Shown: positions 20,301 to 28,162, numbered from the stretch's first letter. The stretch: 64,000 nucleotides of DNA from Draconibacterium sediminis (GCF_000949475.1 NZ_JRHC01000001.1:1922001-1986000); one strand, 5' to 3'. Notes: generated by a model not told the origin, from the sequence alone. Translations and numbers: made by a program.

Positions 20301-20467
20301 CCAATATCGATAATTTGAAAATTTATTTCTCGGGATACAATGTGCTAACATTTCACGCACTTGATTTTATAGATCCTGAACTTCAGAAAAACGGTGGAGG
20401 AAATGATGCGGCTTTAAATTACCCATCAACTAAAACATTCAGCTTTGGACTGATTTTAGACTTTTAA
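17339..20467 (+). CDS. susC: SusC/RagA-type TonB-dependent transporter (first pair)
   Basis: A 1042-residue outer-membrane protein with a signal peptide ending at AIAQ22. Residues about 25-105 are the carboxypeptidase-like regulatory domain (ITGTVVDADQSPLPGVS). A TonB-box-like EEVIVTGYGTQKK follows, then the plug with RGFGDALLIIDGMP and LKDAATAALYGARAGNGVI. The 22-stranded barrel ends in TFSFGLILDF with the usual terminal Phe. It imports oligosaccharides together with the SusD partner that starts 18 bp later. No HTCS, SusR or anti-sigma gene adjoins this pair; the nearest regulator is the GntR gene downstream, whose predicted site lies in this promoter. Confidence 0.96.
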   Translation: MRQRLLIFISLFVFLANVAIAQNKTITGTVVDADQSPLPGVSIIADGTTNGTITNMDGSYELTNVKPTDKLRFTFIGMLTQIIEVGEQTQINVTLKTDVVGLEEVIVTGYGTQKKVDVTGSVSTVKTEELTTVPTPTIAQSIAGRTSGVFVTTKNAQPGDYNGVSYSIRGFGDALLIIDGMPASNEEFLLLDPNDIDEFNILKDAATAALYGARAGNGVILVTTKRGKIQDAKFSYNGSYGVQKLTMLPTAVTSWENAQFENVARQNAGLDPLWSIEDINKFKAGDDPAYPNTDWWDLTLREFAPQTQHNLSVRGGSHKVKYFVSAGYYYQESVYRSNDLKNKKYNLRSNLDINLTDKLDMSFDLAMLENDYIGPSWDMENRNGHLGVMMLLYRSRPQYPATYPDPTKFPAMGADDLNPVSATKISDVGYYKWNQFTADSKFSISYKLPYGFAAKANFNYKRVFRRDKRKENLAPAYWFDYDADGNIVYHNHRNFNKYNWLQEKSSGSQALNQQYMLTWNQQYGDHRINALAVYERLSSEGDWFNADRIRYEFDIDYLFAGPDLDKSNDGRGWQDGRVGQIFSMDYSFREKYLLGFNVRRDGSPKFPKDSRWGIFPSVSAGWRISEEAFLKDNISALSNLKLRASWGKLGYDQTGNYQYLSTYSIKPAQIMVDGVVRSGINADNIPNYDITWEKMTTSNIGLDFGFFDNRFTGAFDAFYRKRSDVLGDRQVSIPDVVGATLSKENIEEYSNRGVEVSLEYLTNINEVQITIGGNVSYSREKIEFIDQPPYASEEDYRRNNKIGQWSDMRWGYMADGLFTSQEEIDNWAIIDGRNNATINVGDVKLVDYNGDGVINSLDNVIIGRGLSPDLMFGVYGSVSWKGIDFNMLWQGASLFDVHYGASNDLSQPFRGGNAPFREMYDMSYVPENDWGMPANLDGDATFPNFYWPGYGTHNTNKNTSFWYKNGTYLRLKSIELGYNLPKNLISKANIDNLKIYFSGYNVLTFHALDFIDPELQKNGGGNDAALNYPSTKTFSFGLILDF

Positions 20468-20485
20468 ATATTAAACAATTTGAAA

Positions 20486-22237
20486 ATGAAAAATAAGATA
20501 TTTATTATAGTATTAATTGCCCTGTTAATTGGAGCAAATAGCTGCGAAGATGTTCTTGATCGGGCTCCGCTAGATAAAATTTCGGATGCAGATGTTTGGG
20601 AGAGCGAGTCGCTTATGCAAGGATATATTTATGATCTCTACGCCAGGTTCCCTTCTTTTGCTTATGAAGACTATTATATGTATTGTGACGAAGCTACTAC
20701 AAGCGGGGGTGGAAGTAATGCCATTTCGCAGGGAACAATGTCGAAAAGTAATGTCCCCGGAGACTTACAATACTGGGATTACGTTTATATTCGTGATATT
20801 AACGTGTTTTTGGAAAATGCTCCGGATGCGCCCATCCAGGATGATGTGAAAAATCAGATGCTGGGAGAAGTACGGGCTATGCGCGCAACCGTATATTTCG
20901 AAATGGCTAAACGTTACGGAGGAGTTCCGCTGGTTACCGATGTTCTTGATCCTTATGGAGAAATTGTAACTGAATTACAGGAACGTAACACGGAAGTTGA
21001 AATTTACGATTTTGTTGATACAGAATATACGCAAGCTATTCAATTATTAAGTGAAACAACCGGCCAGACACCAACCGCACGAATAAATAAATGGACTGCA
21101 CTTGCACTTCAGGCCCGGGCCAATCTTTGGGCGGCTTCTATTGCAAAATACGGACAGGTTGAATTGGATGGTTTGGTAGGAGTTCCTGCAGACAGAGCCA
21201 ATGAATTCTTTCAGAAAGCATCAACTGCTGCATCAACAGTTATAACTGATGGACCGTACTCGCTTTACAAAGGAAAAACTGATAAAGCTGAGAATTATCA
21301 ATACATATTTCTAGACGAAGGCAACGATGAAATAATGTTTGCGAAAGAGTACAATGGTGTTGAGGTGAAACACGACTGGGACCATTGGAAAGCTCCTGCT
21401 CGTTTTGCAAGCGGACAGGGATCACGATGTAATCCATTGCTGGACTTTATTTTGGCCTACGAAAATGTTGATGGATCGGAAGTAGATTACACGCAATATT
21501 TTAATGAAAATTATCTGTTCGAAGATGGTTGGGATATTTTTAAAGATAAGGATCCGCGATTGTTTGGAACAGTGTTATTTCAAAAGGCTGATTTTGCCGG
21601 CGATAAAATGCAAACCTACGAAGGTATTGATACCGGAGAAGAGCCAAATCCTGATAATATTGTAAATAACCCAAGTTTAAGTTATAATGGTGTAAAACAA
21701 GTGGGTGTGGATTCAAGGTTAGTGGTTGGAGACGATAAAACTACAAACTCCGGGTTTTTAATCCGTAAATGGTGTGATGAACCGAACCTTCCTGTGCCTG
21801 CAGGTCAAAGTCAGGTTGATTGGACAATAATGCGGTTAGCCGAAATGTATATTACTCTGGCCGAAGCTGAATTTCAATTAAACAATAAAGTACAAGCGGC
21901 CACGGCCTTAAATGCAACACGCGAAAGAGCAGGTATTAGTCTTGTTGATGAGAATACTATCAGTATGGAAAAAATCAGAACGGAGTGGATGGCTGAATAT
22001 GCATTTGAGAATAAACGTTTTTGGGATTTGAGAAGATGGAGAATTGCAGACCAGGTATTAAATCATCAGTTCGAGGGATTGAAAATAATCTGGCACTATG
22101 CATCTGATAAATATTACTTCTTACCGCTAAAAGCAGAGGCTTTTAACAGGGTATTCAGGCAGGAACACTATTATTTGCCAATGACAAATTCAATGATTAA
22201 CAATAATCCATTGTTGGTTCAAAATCCATTATATTAA
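20486..22237 (+). CDS. susD: SusD/RagB-type surface glycan-binding lipoprotein (first pair)
   Basis: The start at the ATG 20486 gives 583 residues; an in-frame TTG 6 bp upstream adds only two. The lipobox is IGANSC with Cys20, followed directly by EDVLDRAPLDKISD, the classic SusD N-terminus. The tetratricopeptide-like helices (EVRAMRATVYFEMAKRYGG) and the C-terminal RTEWMAEYAFENKRFWDLRRW segment are intact. The protein forms the lid over the SusC channel at the cell surface and binds the glycan before import. It is followed by a DUF3823 gene, a common third member of such loci. Confidence 0.96.
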   Translation: MKNKIFIIVLIALLIGANSCEDVLDRAPLDKISDADVWESESLMQGYIYDLYARFPSFAYEDYYMYCDEATTSGGGSNAISQGTMSKSNVPGDLQYWDYVYIRDINVFLENAPDAPIQDDVKNQMLGEVRAMRATVYFEMAKRYGGVPLVTDVLDPYGEIVTELQERNTEVEIYDFVDTEYTQAIQLLSETTGQTPTARINKWTALALQARANLWAASIAKYGQVELDGLVGVPADRANEFFQKASTAASTVITDGPYSLYKGKTDKAENYQYIFLDEGNDEIMFAKEYNGVEVKHDWDHWKAPARFASGQGSRCNPLLDFILAYENVDGSEVDYTQYFNENYLFEDGWDIFKDKDPRLFGTVLFQKADFAGDKMQTYEGIDTGEEPNPDNIVNNPSLSYNGVKQVGVDSRLVVGDDKTTNSGFLIRKWCDEPNLPVPAGQSQVDWTIMRLAEMYITLAEAEFQLNNKVQAATALNATRERAGISLVDENTISMEKIRTEWMAEYAFENKRFWDLRRWRIADQVLNHQFEGLKIIWHYASDKYYFLPLKAEAFNRVFRQEHYYLPMTNSMINNNPLLVQNPLY

Positions 22238-22253
22238 TCAGAAAATTAAACAA

Positions 22254-22925
22254 ATGAAAATGAAATATATAAAATTGTTTGTACTTATTGTTGTGTCGTC
22301 TGCAATGATTAAGTGCGAATATCAAGATACCGATTTTGGGTTCGATGGCTCAATAAAAGGAATGGTGAAAGATAACAGCGGAACTCCGGTTTACGGAGAT
22401 ATGAGCAGTAACAACCTGGTTGTAAAACTGCTGGGTGAAAATGATGAACAAGCTTTAGAAATACGTGTAAATGGAGATGGTACTTATCAGAACCTCAAAA
22501 TGTTTCCTAAAAAACATGAGGTGTGGCTTGAAGGACCAATTGTAAACAGTGCACACACAACCGTGGATTTTAGTGTGGATCCTGAGCAAGTTCTGGATTT
22601 TACAGTTACTCCCCTGGTCTCTCCAAAGCTAAACAGTGCGTCAGGCAGCGGAACTTCGATTTCTGTTTCCTATGATATTTTACCAAATGATGGTAACACC
22701 ATTAAGAAAATGGAAGTGTACTGCAGTACGGTTAAATATCCAACAGCCGCCATCGGTTCGCGTACCAATGTTTATTTTACTAAAAAAGTAACCTTAACCG
22801 AATCTTCCGGTTCTGTGGTGGTCGATGGGCTTGAGACTGGAGTGCATTATTACATACGTTTGGGAGCTCAGGCAGACGGTGCCTCATCAATGAACTACAG
22901 TAACCAAATAGAAGTTGATCTTTAA
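22254..22925 (+). CDS. DUF3823-type surface lipoprotein
   Basis: A 223-residue lipoprotein (AMIKC, Cys21). The N-terminal half (about 30-120) is a beta-sandwich beginning GSIKGMVKDNSGTPVYG, and the second half (about 123-223) reads as a fibronectin-like fold ending SMNYSNQIEVDL. This matches the two-domain DUF3823 proteins often found directly after susD. They are thought to be accessory surface glycan-binding proteins, though binding has not been shown here. It starts 16 bp after susD and is followed by a strong hairpin, so it closes the transcript. Confidence 0.85.
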   Translation: MKMKYIKLFVLIVVSSAMIKCEYQDTDFGFDGSIKGMVKDNSGTPVYGDMSSNNLVVKLLGENDEQALEIRVNGDGTYQNLKMFPKKHEVWLEGPIVNSAHTTVDFSVDPEQVLDFTVTPLVSPKLNSASGSGTSISVSYDILPNDGNTIKKMEVYCSTVKYPTAAIGSRTNVYFTKKVTLTESSGSVVVDGLETGVHYYIRLGAQADGASSMNYSNQIEVDL

Positions 22926-22945
22926 TAGTTTAGTTAGTTAGTAAC

Positions 22946-22976
22946 ATTCTTCCGGAGTATTATGCTCCGGAAGAAT
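22946..22976 (+). terminator. Hairpin terminator after the first SusCD operon
   Basis: A perfect 12-bp inverted repeat (ATTCTTCCGGAG / CTCCGGAAGAAT) with a 7-base loop, followed by a T-rich but not pure-T tail. It lies just past the TTAGTTAG-rich leader and 20 bp after the last stop of the operon. Confidence 0.8.
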
Positions 22977-23077
22977 TATTCTCATTTTAAATTGGACATA
23001 CATCTCAAGTGTTAATTAATAGTATGAATTATCGAGAGGCATGGTAGTTTCTGAGATAAAAAATTAAATTTGTCTTT

Positions 23078-23085
23078 TGTATACA
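23078..23085. promoter_or_regulatory. TGTATACA palindrome, predicted GntR operator 3 (autoregulation)
   Basis: The most symmetrical copy, TTTTGTATACAAAA, ends 15 bp before the gntR start codon. Its place next to the regulator gene is what identifies the likely cognate protein for all four sites. Confidence 0.65.
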
Positions 23086-23100
23086 AAAAACAAGAAAAAG

Positions 23101-23745
23101 ATGGAAATAATACATACAGATTTAAGCTTTGAAGTTTACAAAAGGCTAAAAACGATGATTCTTGCCAACGAGTTTGAGCCGGGAGAGAAATTGGTTCAGG
23201 AGCAAATTGCTGCTATGTTTGGTGTTAGTAGAATGCCGTTGCACAAAGCATTTCAAATGCTGGAAAATGAGATGTTGGTTGAAAATTTGCCAAGAAGAGG
23301 ATTTTATGTAACGGAAATTGATAATGCTAAATTACTAGATGCTTTCGAGTGTCGGGAAGCATTGGAGGGAATTGCAGCAAGAAGAACAACACAGGTTATT
23401 ACGGAAAAAGAGCTTGATGATTTAAAATCACTTTTTAAACCGTTTATTAGCAAGATTAAGATAGATATTAAAAAATACATTGAAGCCGATCAGGCTTTTC
23501 ATAACTCAATATTGCAGTTAAGTGGGAATCAGATTCTACAGAAATTTGAAGTGGTAAAAAACATTACTTCTCAAACATATAGAGGAGGTTTAATTCGTCA
23601 ACCTGAAGAAACCCTGCCCGAACATTTAGCAATAATTGATGCCATATCAAAAGGTGATGCGCAACTTGCCGAGCAATTAATGCGTGAACATTCGGTTAAA
23701 ACCCAGGAATTAATCCGGGAACAAATCAATAAAGAAAAAACCTAA
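23101..23745 (+). CDS. GntR-family regulator, FCD (FadR-like) subfamily
   Basis: I take the ATG at 23101 (214 aa); a TTG 24 bp upstream lies inside the palindrome. Residues about 5-75 are the winged helix: EVYKRLKTMI, AAMFGVSRMPLHKAFQML and PRRGFYV. Residues about 85-210 form the all-helical FCD effector domain, with the metal ligands Asp/His in EADQAFHNSI and two later His residues (PEHLAIID, MREHSV). FCD regulators often sense sugar acids or sugar phosphates and bind T-x-GT-AC-x-A palindromes. Four such sites around this gene suggest control of the susC locus, itself and the rpiB-dhaKL operon. An MFS gene follows 11 bp later, so it may be under the same promoter. Confidence 0.93.
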   Translation: MEIIHTDLSFEVYKRLKTMILANEFEPGEKLVQEQIAAMFGVSRMPLHKAFQMLENEMLVENLPRRGFYVTEIDNAKLLDAFECREALEGIAARRTTQVITEKELDDLKSLFKPFISKIKIDIKKYIEADQAFHNSILQLSGNQILQKFEVVKNITSQTYRGGLIRQPEETLPEHLAIIDAISKGDAQLAEQLMREHSVKTQELIREQINKEKT

Positions 23746-23756
23746 GCAATAATTTC

Positions 23757-25049
23757 ATGAAAAAAACAATCATTCCGCAACGTTTTGTGCTTGTAACTTT
23801 TACTTTCCTGATATCAGTTTTAATGTATGTTGACAGGGCGTGTATTGGTGCTGCAAAAGGAAGTGCAAGTAGTGAATTTGGTTTAAACAACATACAATGG
23901 GCGTGGGTGATGGCAGCCTTTACTTTGGGGTATGCGCTTTTGCAAACTCCATCGGGTAAACTGGCCGATAAAAAAGGTGCTCGTTTGGTAATGAGCCTTA
24001 TTATTACGATATGGTCGGTGTTAACAGCATTAACTGGTGCTGCCTGGAACTTTATATCGATGGTACTTATTCGTTTTCTGTTTGGAGCAGGCGAAGCAGG
24101 TGCCTTTCCAACCTTGTCAAAAGTGGTTTATAAATGGTTTCCTGTAAACGAACGGGGAATCATTCAGGGCATAAACTTTTCTGGTTCAAGAATAGGTGGC
24201 GCTGTGGCTTACCCAATTGTTGTTGCTTTAATTGCTTCGTTAGGGTGGAGAGGAAGCTTTTTTATTTTTGGTGCTGTTGGATTTGTTTTTGCTTTAGTTT
24301 GGTGGCTCTATTTCCGTAATTCGCCCGAAGAATCAAAATTAATAGGCGAAGAAGAAAAGCAATATATTTTAGAAACCCGTCAGCAGGACGGATCAGGTAA
24401 AAAAGGGACGCTTACTTTTGCCAAAACTTTAAGATCTAAAAATATGTTGCTAGCCATGTTACAATATGTTGGCAGCAACTTCACCTTCTATTTTACCCTA
24501 ACCTGGATGTTCCCGTATTTAAAGGAAGCATTAAAAAGTACCGGTACCACAGCCAGCTTTTGGGCTATGGCTCCTTTAATTGGCGGTGCTGTTGGTAACT
24601 GGGTTTCGGGAATATTGGTTGATAAAATTTATAAATCGGGTAATTTAACTCTGTCAAGAAGATTGCCGGCTATAATCGGATTTTCTTTGGCCGCAGCAGG
24701 AGTGGTTTTAATGACCAATGCCACGAGCGATTTGTATAAAGTGATGTTTTTAACCCTGGCCATTTTCGGAGCCGATATGACCTTAAGTCCTTCGTGGGCA
24801 TTTTGTATCGATATTGGAAAAGAAAATGCAGGTGCGGTTTCCGGAACCATGAACATGGCCGGCAACCTTGGTGCCTTTACCTCGATTCTGGCTTTTGGAT
24901 ACCTGGCCGACGGTTTAATAAAATCGGGGGTGGATGCCAAAGAAGCACTTGCCGGAAATGACATGTTTTTCTATATCTGTGCCGGGCTTAGTATTGTTTC
25001 TATTGTGGCCTGGTTATTAATGAATCCGAATAAAAGTATAAAAGAATAA
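23757..25049 (+). CDS. MFS transporter, ACS-like (hexuronate/organic anion type)
   Basis: A 430-residue inner-membrane protein with about 12 predicted transmembrane helices. The first helix carries LMYVDRACIG, the loop 2-3 signature is GKLADKKGARLVM, and GAGEAGAFPTLSKVV in helix 4 is typical of the anion:cation symporter family that includes hexuronate and galactonate carriers. The GntR neighbour and the downstream isomerase and kinase genes suggest that it takes the released monosaccharide, sugar acid or small polyol into the cytoplasm. The exact cargo cannot be read from sequence. Confidence 0.88.
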   Translation: MKKTIIPQRFVLVTFTFLISVLMYVDRACIGAAKGSASSEFGLNNIQWAWVMAAFTLGYALLQTPSGKLADKKGARLVMSLIITIWSVLTALTGAAWNFISMVLIRFLFGAGEAGAFPTLSKVVYKWFPVNERGIIQGINFSGSRIGGAVAYPIVVALIASLGWRGSFFIFGAVGFVFALVWWLYFRNSPEESKLIGEEEKQYILETRQQDGSGKKGTLTFAKTLRSKNMLLAMLQYVGSNFTFYFTLTWMFPYLKEALKSTGTTASFWAMAPLIGGAVGNWVSGILVDKIYKSGNLTLSRRLPAIIGFSLAAAGVVLMTNATSDLYKVMFLTLAIFGADMTLSPSWAFCIDIGKENAGAVSGTMNMAGNLGAFTSILAFGYLADGLIKSGVDAKEALAGNDMFFYICAGLSIVSIVAWLLMNPNKSIKE

Positions 25050-25097
25050 AAGCGGGAAGAAAAAAGTACTTCTTCTGAAAAAAAGATAGAATAAGAA

Positions 25098-25961
25098 ATG
25101 AAACTAGCATTAAATACTCTTGTATACGAGGTAGGGAATAAAGGCCCTGAAGAGTCGCTTCGTTCGGCGGCAAAATATGGATTTAAATATATCGAATATG
25201 CCGGTATCCGAAAGGGAAATCCGCAAACCATGAGCGCAGAACAAAAAAAGGAAGCGATCAGAATTGTAAAGGATAACGGCATTCATAGTACCCAAATGTT
25301 ATTGGTAGCTACAAAAGATACAGCTCATCCGGATAAGAAAAAACGCGATGCTGTTTTCGACTATATGAAAACCTGTGCCGAATTTCAGATGGAACTGGGG
25401 GGCCGGCAGTTGCTGGTGTGTTGGGGAGGCGGTTTATATGAACTGGGTGTAAGCCCCGAGCAATCGTGGTTATATATGCTCGAAAATGTTGGACGTTTTG
25501 CCGAGTGGTGTCTCGATAAAAACCTGCTGGTGGGTATTGAACTCGATCCGCATGTATATTTTATTTGCAATAACACCTATAAACTGGCAAAAGCGGTTGA
25601 AGACATTGGATTGCCAAACATTTACCCCAATATCGATGTGGGGCACCTTGTAATTACCAGGGAAGAACCCGCACAACTTGAGAAATTGAAAAGCCGTATG
25701 TTGCATGTACATTTAAGCGAAACAGAAAGTTTTGCACATACAAACAGTATTTTAGGAACTGGTGCCGTGCCGTTCCGTCAGTATGTTGATAAATGCATCG
25801 ACTTGGGGATTGAAGAAAATTGCGCTAAAATAGGTGAACCTTGCGTTGCCGGTATTGAAATGGGAAGTGAAGCCAGTGGAGGCTTTGTCGAAGATCCTGA
25901 TTTTTGGGTGGAAGAAAGCCTGAAATTTTTGGAGAAAGAACTTCCTCATGTTAAAAGGTAA
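25098..25961 (+). CDS. TIM-barrel sugar (phosphate) isomerase/epimerase
   Basis: A 287-residue cytoplasmic protein of the xylose-isomerase-like TIM-barrel family. Metal ligands can be placed at GIELDPH (Glu), PNIDVGH (Asp, His), HVHLSETE and AGIEMG (Glu). It lacks a signal peptide. Proteins of this family include EryH and LerI, which isomerise L-erythrulose 1-phosphate to D-erythrulose 4-phosphate, and also hydroxypyruvate isomerase and tagatose 3-epimerase. The immediate presence of RpiB and DhaK/DhaL genes favours the erythrulose-phosphate kind of job, but that is inference from context. A TGTATACG sequence lies 23 bp inside the gene and may be chance. Confidence 0.82.
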   Translation: MKLALNTLVYEVGNKGPEESLRSAAKYGFKYIEYAGIRKGNPQTMSAEQKKEAIRIVKDNGIHSTQMLLVATKDTAHPDKKKRDAVFDYMKTCAEFQMELGGRQLLVCWGGGLYELGVSPEQSWLYMLENVGRFAEWCLDKNLLVGIELDPHVYFICNNTYKLAKAVEDIGLPNIYPNIDVGHLVITREEPAQLEKLKSRMLHVHLSETESFAHTNSILGTGAVPFRQYVDKCIDLGIEENCAKIGEPCVAGIEMGSEASGGFVEDPDFWVEESLKFLEKELPHVKR

Positions 25962-25989
25962 GGCTTCGTTTTTTTATAGCATGTAAAAA

Positions 25990-25997
25990 TGTATACA
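25990..25997. promoter_or_regulatory. TGTATACA palindrome, predicted GntR operator 4 (rpiB promoter)
   Basis: Fourth copy, in the context AAAATGTATACAGTAT, 27 bp before the rpiB start and in the only sizeable gap inside the catabolic block. It suggests a separate, regulated promoter for rpiB-dhaK-dhaL. Confidence 0.6.
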
Positions 25998-26024
25998 GTA
26001 TAATGAATTCTAAAAAGGGCAAAT

Positions 26025-26486
26025 ATGAAAATATGTATTGATTGCGACGATGCTGCAGTAACCTTGAAAAAAGTGATCTACGAGCATTTAAAAAGCAAGG
26101 GAATTGATATAACCGATCTGAATTATTCAGAAGGAAAAGAAAATGCTTTGTACCCCGAAATTGGATTTAACCTGGCAAAAGAAGTTGCTGCAGGTAAATA
26201 TGACAGGGGAATCAGTATTTGTGGAACAGGATTGGGCATGGCAATGATTGCGAATAAAGTGGAAGGTGTATTTGCCGGTACCTGTCACGATGTGTTCTCG
26301 GCAGAACGATTACGGAAAAGCAACGATGCTCAAATCATAACAATGGGTGAACGTGTAATAGGGCCTGAGCTTGCAAAAAAAATTATTGATGCCTGGCTCG
26401 GATCTGAATTTGAAGGAGGAGGATCTGCTCCCAAAGTGGCGCAAATGCGTAATTTGGAAAGAGGTTCGTTTCACCCGGAACTATAA
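26025..26486 (+). CDS. rpiB: RpiB/LacAB-family sugar-phosphate isomerase
   Basis: A 153-residue cytoplasmic isomerase. The active-site loop SICGTGLGMAMIANK holds the catalytic Cys, and CHDVFSAERLRKSNDAQIITMGERVIG aligns with the C-terminal half of RpiB. The family interconverts aldose and ketose phosphates: ribose 5-phosphate, allose 6-phosphate, galactose 6-phosphate, and D-erythrulose 4-phosphate in the erythritol route (EryI). Lying between a TIM-barrel isomerase and DhaK/DhaL it is more likely a pathway enzyme than the housekeeping ribose isomerase. An operator-like palindrome sits directly upstream. Confidence 0.92.
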   Translation: MKICIDCDDAAVTLKKVIYEHLKSKGIDITDLNYSEGKENALYPEIGFNLAKEVAAGKYDRGISICGTGLGMAMIANKVEGVFAGTCHDVFSAERLRKSNDAQIITMGERVIGPELAKKIIDAWLGSEFEGGGSAPKVAQMRNLERGSFHPEL

Positions 26487-26504
26487 AACCAAAACTATAT
26501 TATC

Positions 26505-27509
26505 ATGCAAAAATTTGTAAACGATCCGTCGAAGGTAGTTGACGAAATGTTAGAAGCTTATGTAAAAGTGCACGCCGATTTGGTTAGCACTACCGAAAAC
26601 GAACGGGTTATAAAATATAAACACGCACCCGTTAAAGGCAAAGTTGGAATTGTTACCGGGGGTGGTTCGGGGCACAAACCGGCTTTTGTGGGGTATGTTG
26701 GTAGAAATATGGTTGATGCGGTTGCTTGTGGCGAAATATTTTCGTCGCCGCCTGCTCAAATGTTTTACGATGCCATTAAAGCTGCCGATGGAGGAAAAGG
26801 AGTAGCGCTGTTATATGGGAATTATGCCGGCGATAATATGAATGTTGCTATGGCAATGGATGAAGCAGAAGATGAGGGTATTGAAGTGAAAAAGGTAGTA
26901 GCCAACGACGATGTGCCTTCAGCTCCAAAAGGAGAGGAAGCCAAACGCCGTGGTGTAGCCGGTGAAATATTAATGTGGAAAGTTGGTGGTGCCAAAGCCG
27001 CCATGGGAGCTTCACTTGATGAAGTTATTGCCGCTGCACAAAAAGCCATCAAAAATACCCGTAGTATGGGAGTTGGCCTGGCTCCCTGTGCAATCCCCGA
27101 AGTGGGGCATCCTAATTTTACCATCGAAGAAGGCAAAATGGAAGTGGGTATAGGGCATCATGGGGAACCGGGTATTGAAGTGTGCGACCTCGAACCTTCA
27201 GCAAAAATTGCTCAACGTTTTTGCAATGTAATTCTTCCCGATCTTCCGTTCGAAAGTGGCGATGAAGTTGTTGTTCTTATATCCGGTTTGGGTTCAACCC
27301 CCGTAATGGAGCAATATATTGTGTTTAACGATATTGAAAAAATACTAAAAGAGAGAGGCATCAAAATTTATCTTTCTTATGTAGGTAACTATTTTACATC
27401 GCTCGAAATGGCGGGAGTAACCTGTACTTTAATGAAGTTGGATGAAGAGCTGAAGGAATGCATGGATTATGAATGCGATTCGGTGGGTATGCAACAGTTT
27501 CAACGATAA
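26505..27509 (+). CDS. dhaK: DhaK-like ketose kinase, substrate-binding subunit
   Basis: A 334-residue DhaK-fold protein. The phosphate-site loop is TGGGSGHKPAFVGYVG (His57), and the covalent substrate His is His219 in GIGHHGEPG. YGNYAGDN is also intact. In dihydroxyacetone kinases the first loop normally reads GGGSGHEPAH; here Lys58 and Phe61 replace Glu and the second His. I recall similar changes in family members acting on larger ketoses such as erythrulose, so the substrate may not be dihydroxyacetone. It starts 18 bp after rpiB, and dhaL follows after 2 bp. No PTS-type DhaM gene is present, so ATP is the likely phosphate donor. Confidence 0.9.
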   Translation: MQKFVNDPSKVVDEMLEAYVKVHADLVSTTENERVIKYKHAPVKGKVGIVTGGGSGHKPAFVGYVGRNMVDAVACGEIFSSPPAQMFYDAIKAADGGKGVALLYGNYAGDNMNVAMAMDEAEDEGIEVKKVVANDDVPSAPKGEEAKRRGVAGEILMWKVGGAKAAMGASLDEVIAAAQKAIKNTRSMGVGLAPCAIPEVGHPNFTIEEGKMEVGIGHHGEPGIEVCDLEPSAKIAQRFCNVILPDLPFESGDEVVVLISGLGSTPVMEQYIVFNDIEKILKERGIKIYLSYVGNYFTSLEMAGVTCTLMKLDEELKECMDYECDSVGMQQFQR

Positions 27510-27511
27510 AA

Positions 27512-28162
27512 ATGGCAAAAATGAAGACATTTTCGAATAAAGAGGGAGCCCTGATCATTGACAAAATGATTTTGGCCATACAGGAAAATAAGCAATATCT
27601 AAGTGATATTGACGGTTTAATTGGTGATGGTGATCATGGTATAAACATGAACAAAGGATTTACAATGTGCCGTGAAGAGCTGGATAATAATCCGGGGGAT
27701 TTGGCGCATTCTGCAAAAATCCTCTCAAAAATCTTAATGATGAAAATTGGCGGATCGATGGGGCCACTTTATGGAAAACTATACCGAGGTTTTGCCAGCG
27801 AATTAAGTGGCAAAGATGAAATTGGAATTTCGGAAATGGGAGCGGCACTCGAAGGAATGCTTTCTTCTATACAGGCGATATCTCCGGCCAAACCTGGCGA
27901 CAAAACACTAATCGACACGTTGGTACCGGCAGTAGAGGCCTTTAAAAAAGCACAGGCCGAAGGAAAAGAGTTCGATGTTGCACTGGACGAAATGAAAGCA
28001 GCAGCTATAGTTGGCCGCGATTCAACAAAAGATATGCTTGCCCAACTGGGACGGGCCAGCCGCCTGGGTGAACGCTCACGCGGGGTTCTGGATGCCGGTG
28101 CAACCTCGTGTTGCTTGCTTTTGGGCGTGTTGGCCGATACTTCAATTGAATTAGTAAAATAG
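27512..28162 (+). CDS. dhaL: DhaL-like kinase, nucleotide-binding subunit
   Basis: The ATG at 27512, 2 bp after the dhaK stop, gives 216 residues; an upstream in-frame start would overlap dhaK by 37 bp and is less likely. The magnesium-nucleotide loop DGLIGDGDHGINMNKGF supplies the metal-binding Asp residues, and GGSMGPLYGKLYRG and SRLGERSRGVLDAGA match the rest of the eight-helix barrel. The subunit supplies the phosphate for the sugar held by DhaK. The tight spacing implies coupled translation and a two-subunit enzyme. The DhaL and DhaK parts are separate genes, unlike the fused ATP-dependent kinases of some bacteria. Confidence 0.92.
   Translation: MAKMKTFSNKEGALIIDKMILAIQENKQYLSDIDGLIGDGDHGINMNKGFTMCREELDNNPGDLAHSAKILSKILMMKIGGSMGPLYGKLYRGFASELSGKDEIGISEMGAALEGMLSSIQAISPAKPGDKTLIDTLVPAVEAFKKAQAEGKEFDVALDEMKAAAIVGRDSTKDMLAQLGRASRLGERSRGVLDAGATSCCLLLGVLADTSIELVK

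Noticed and set aside
25121-25128. TGTATACG near the start of the first TIM-barrel gene as a fifth GntR site
   Set aside because: It lacks the last base of the palindrome and lies inside coding sequence. GTATAC cores also occur by chance in other genes (near 37450, 42491 and 45086).
26505-28162. PTS-dependent dihydroxyacetone kinase as in enteric bacteria
   Set aside because: No DhaM or other PTS gene is present, and the DhaK loop differs from the typical dihydroxyacetone-binding form.
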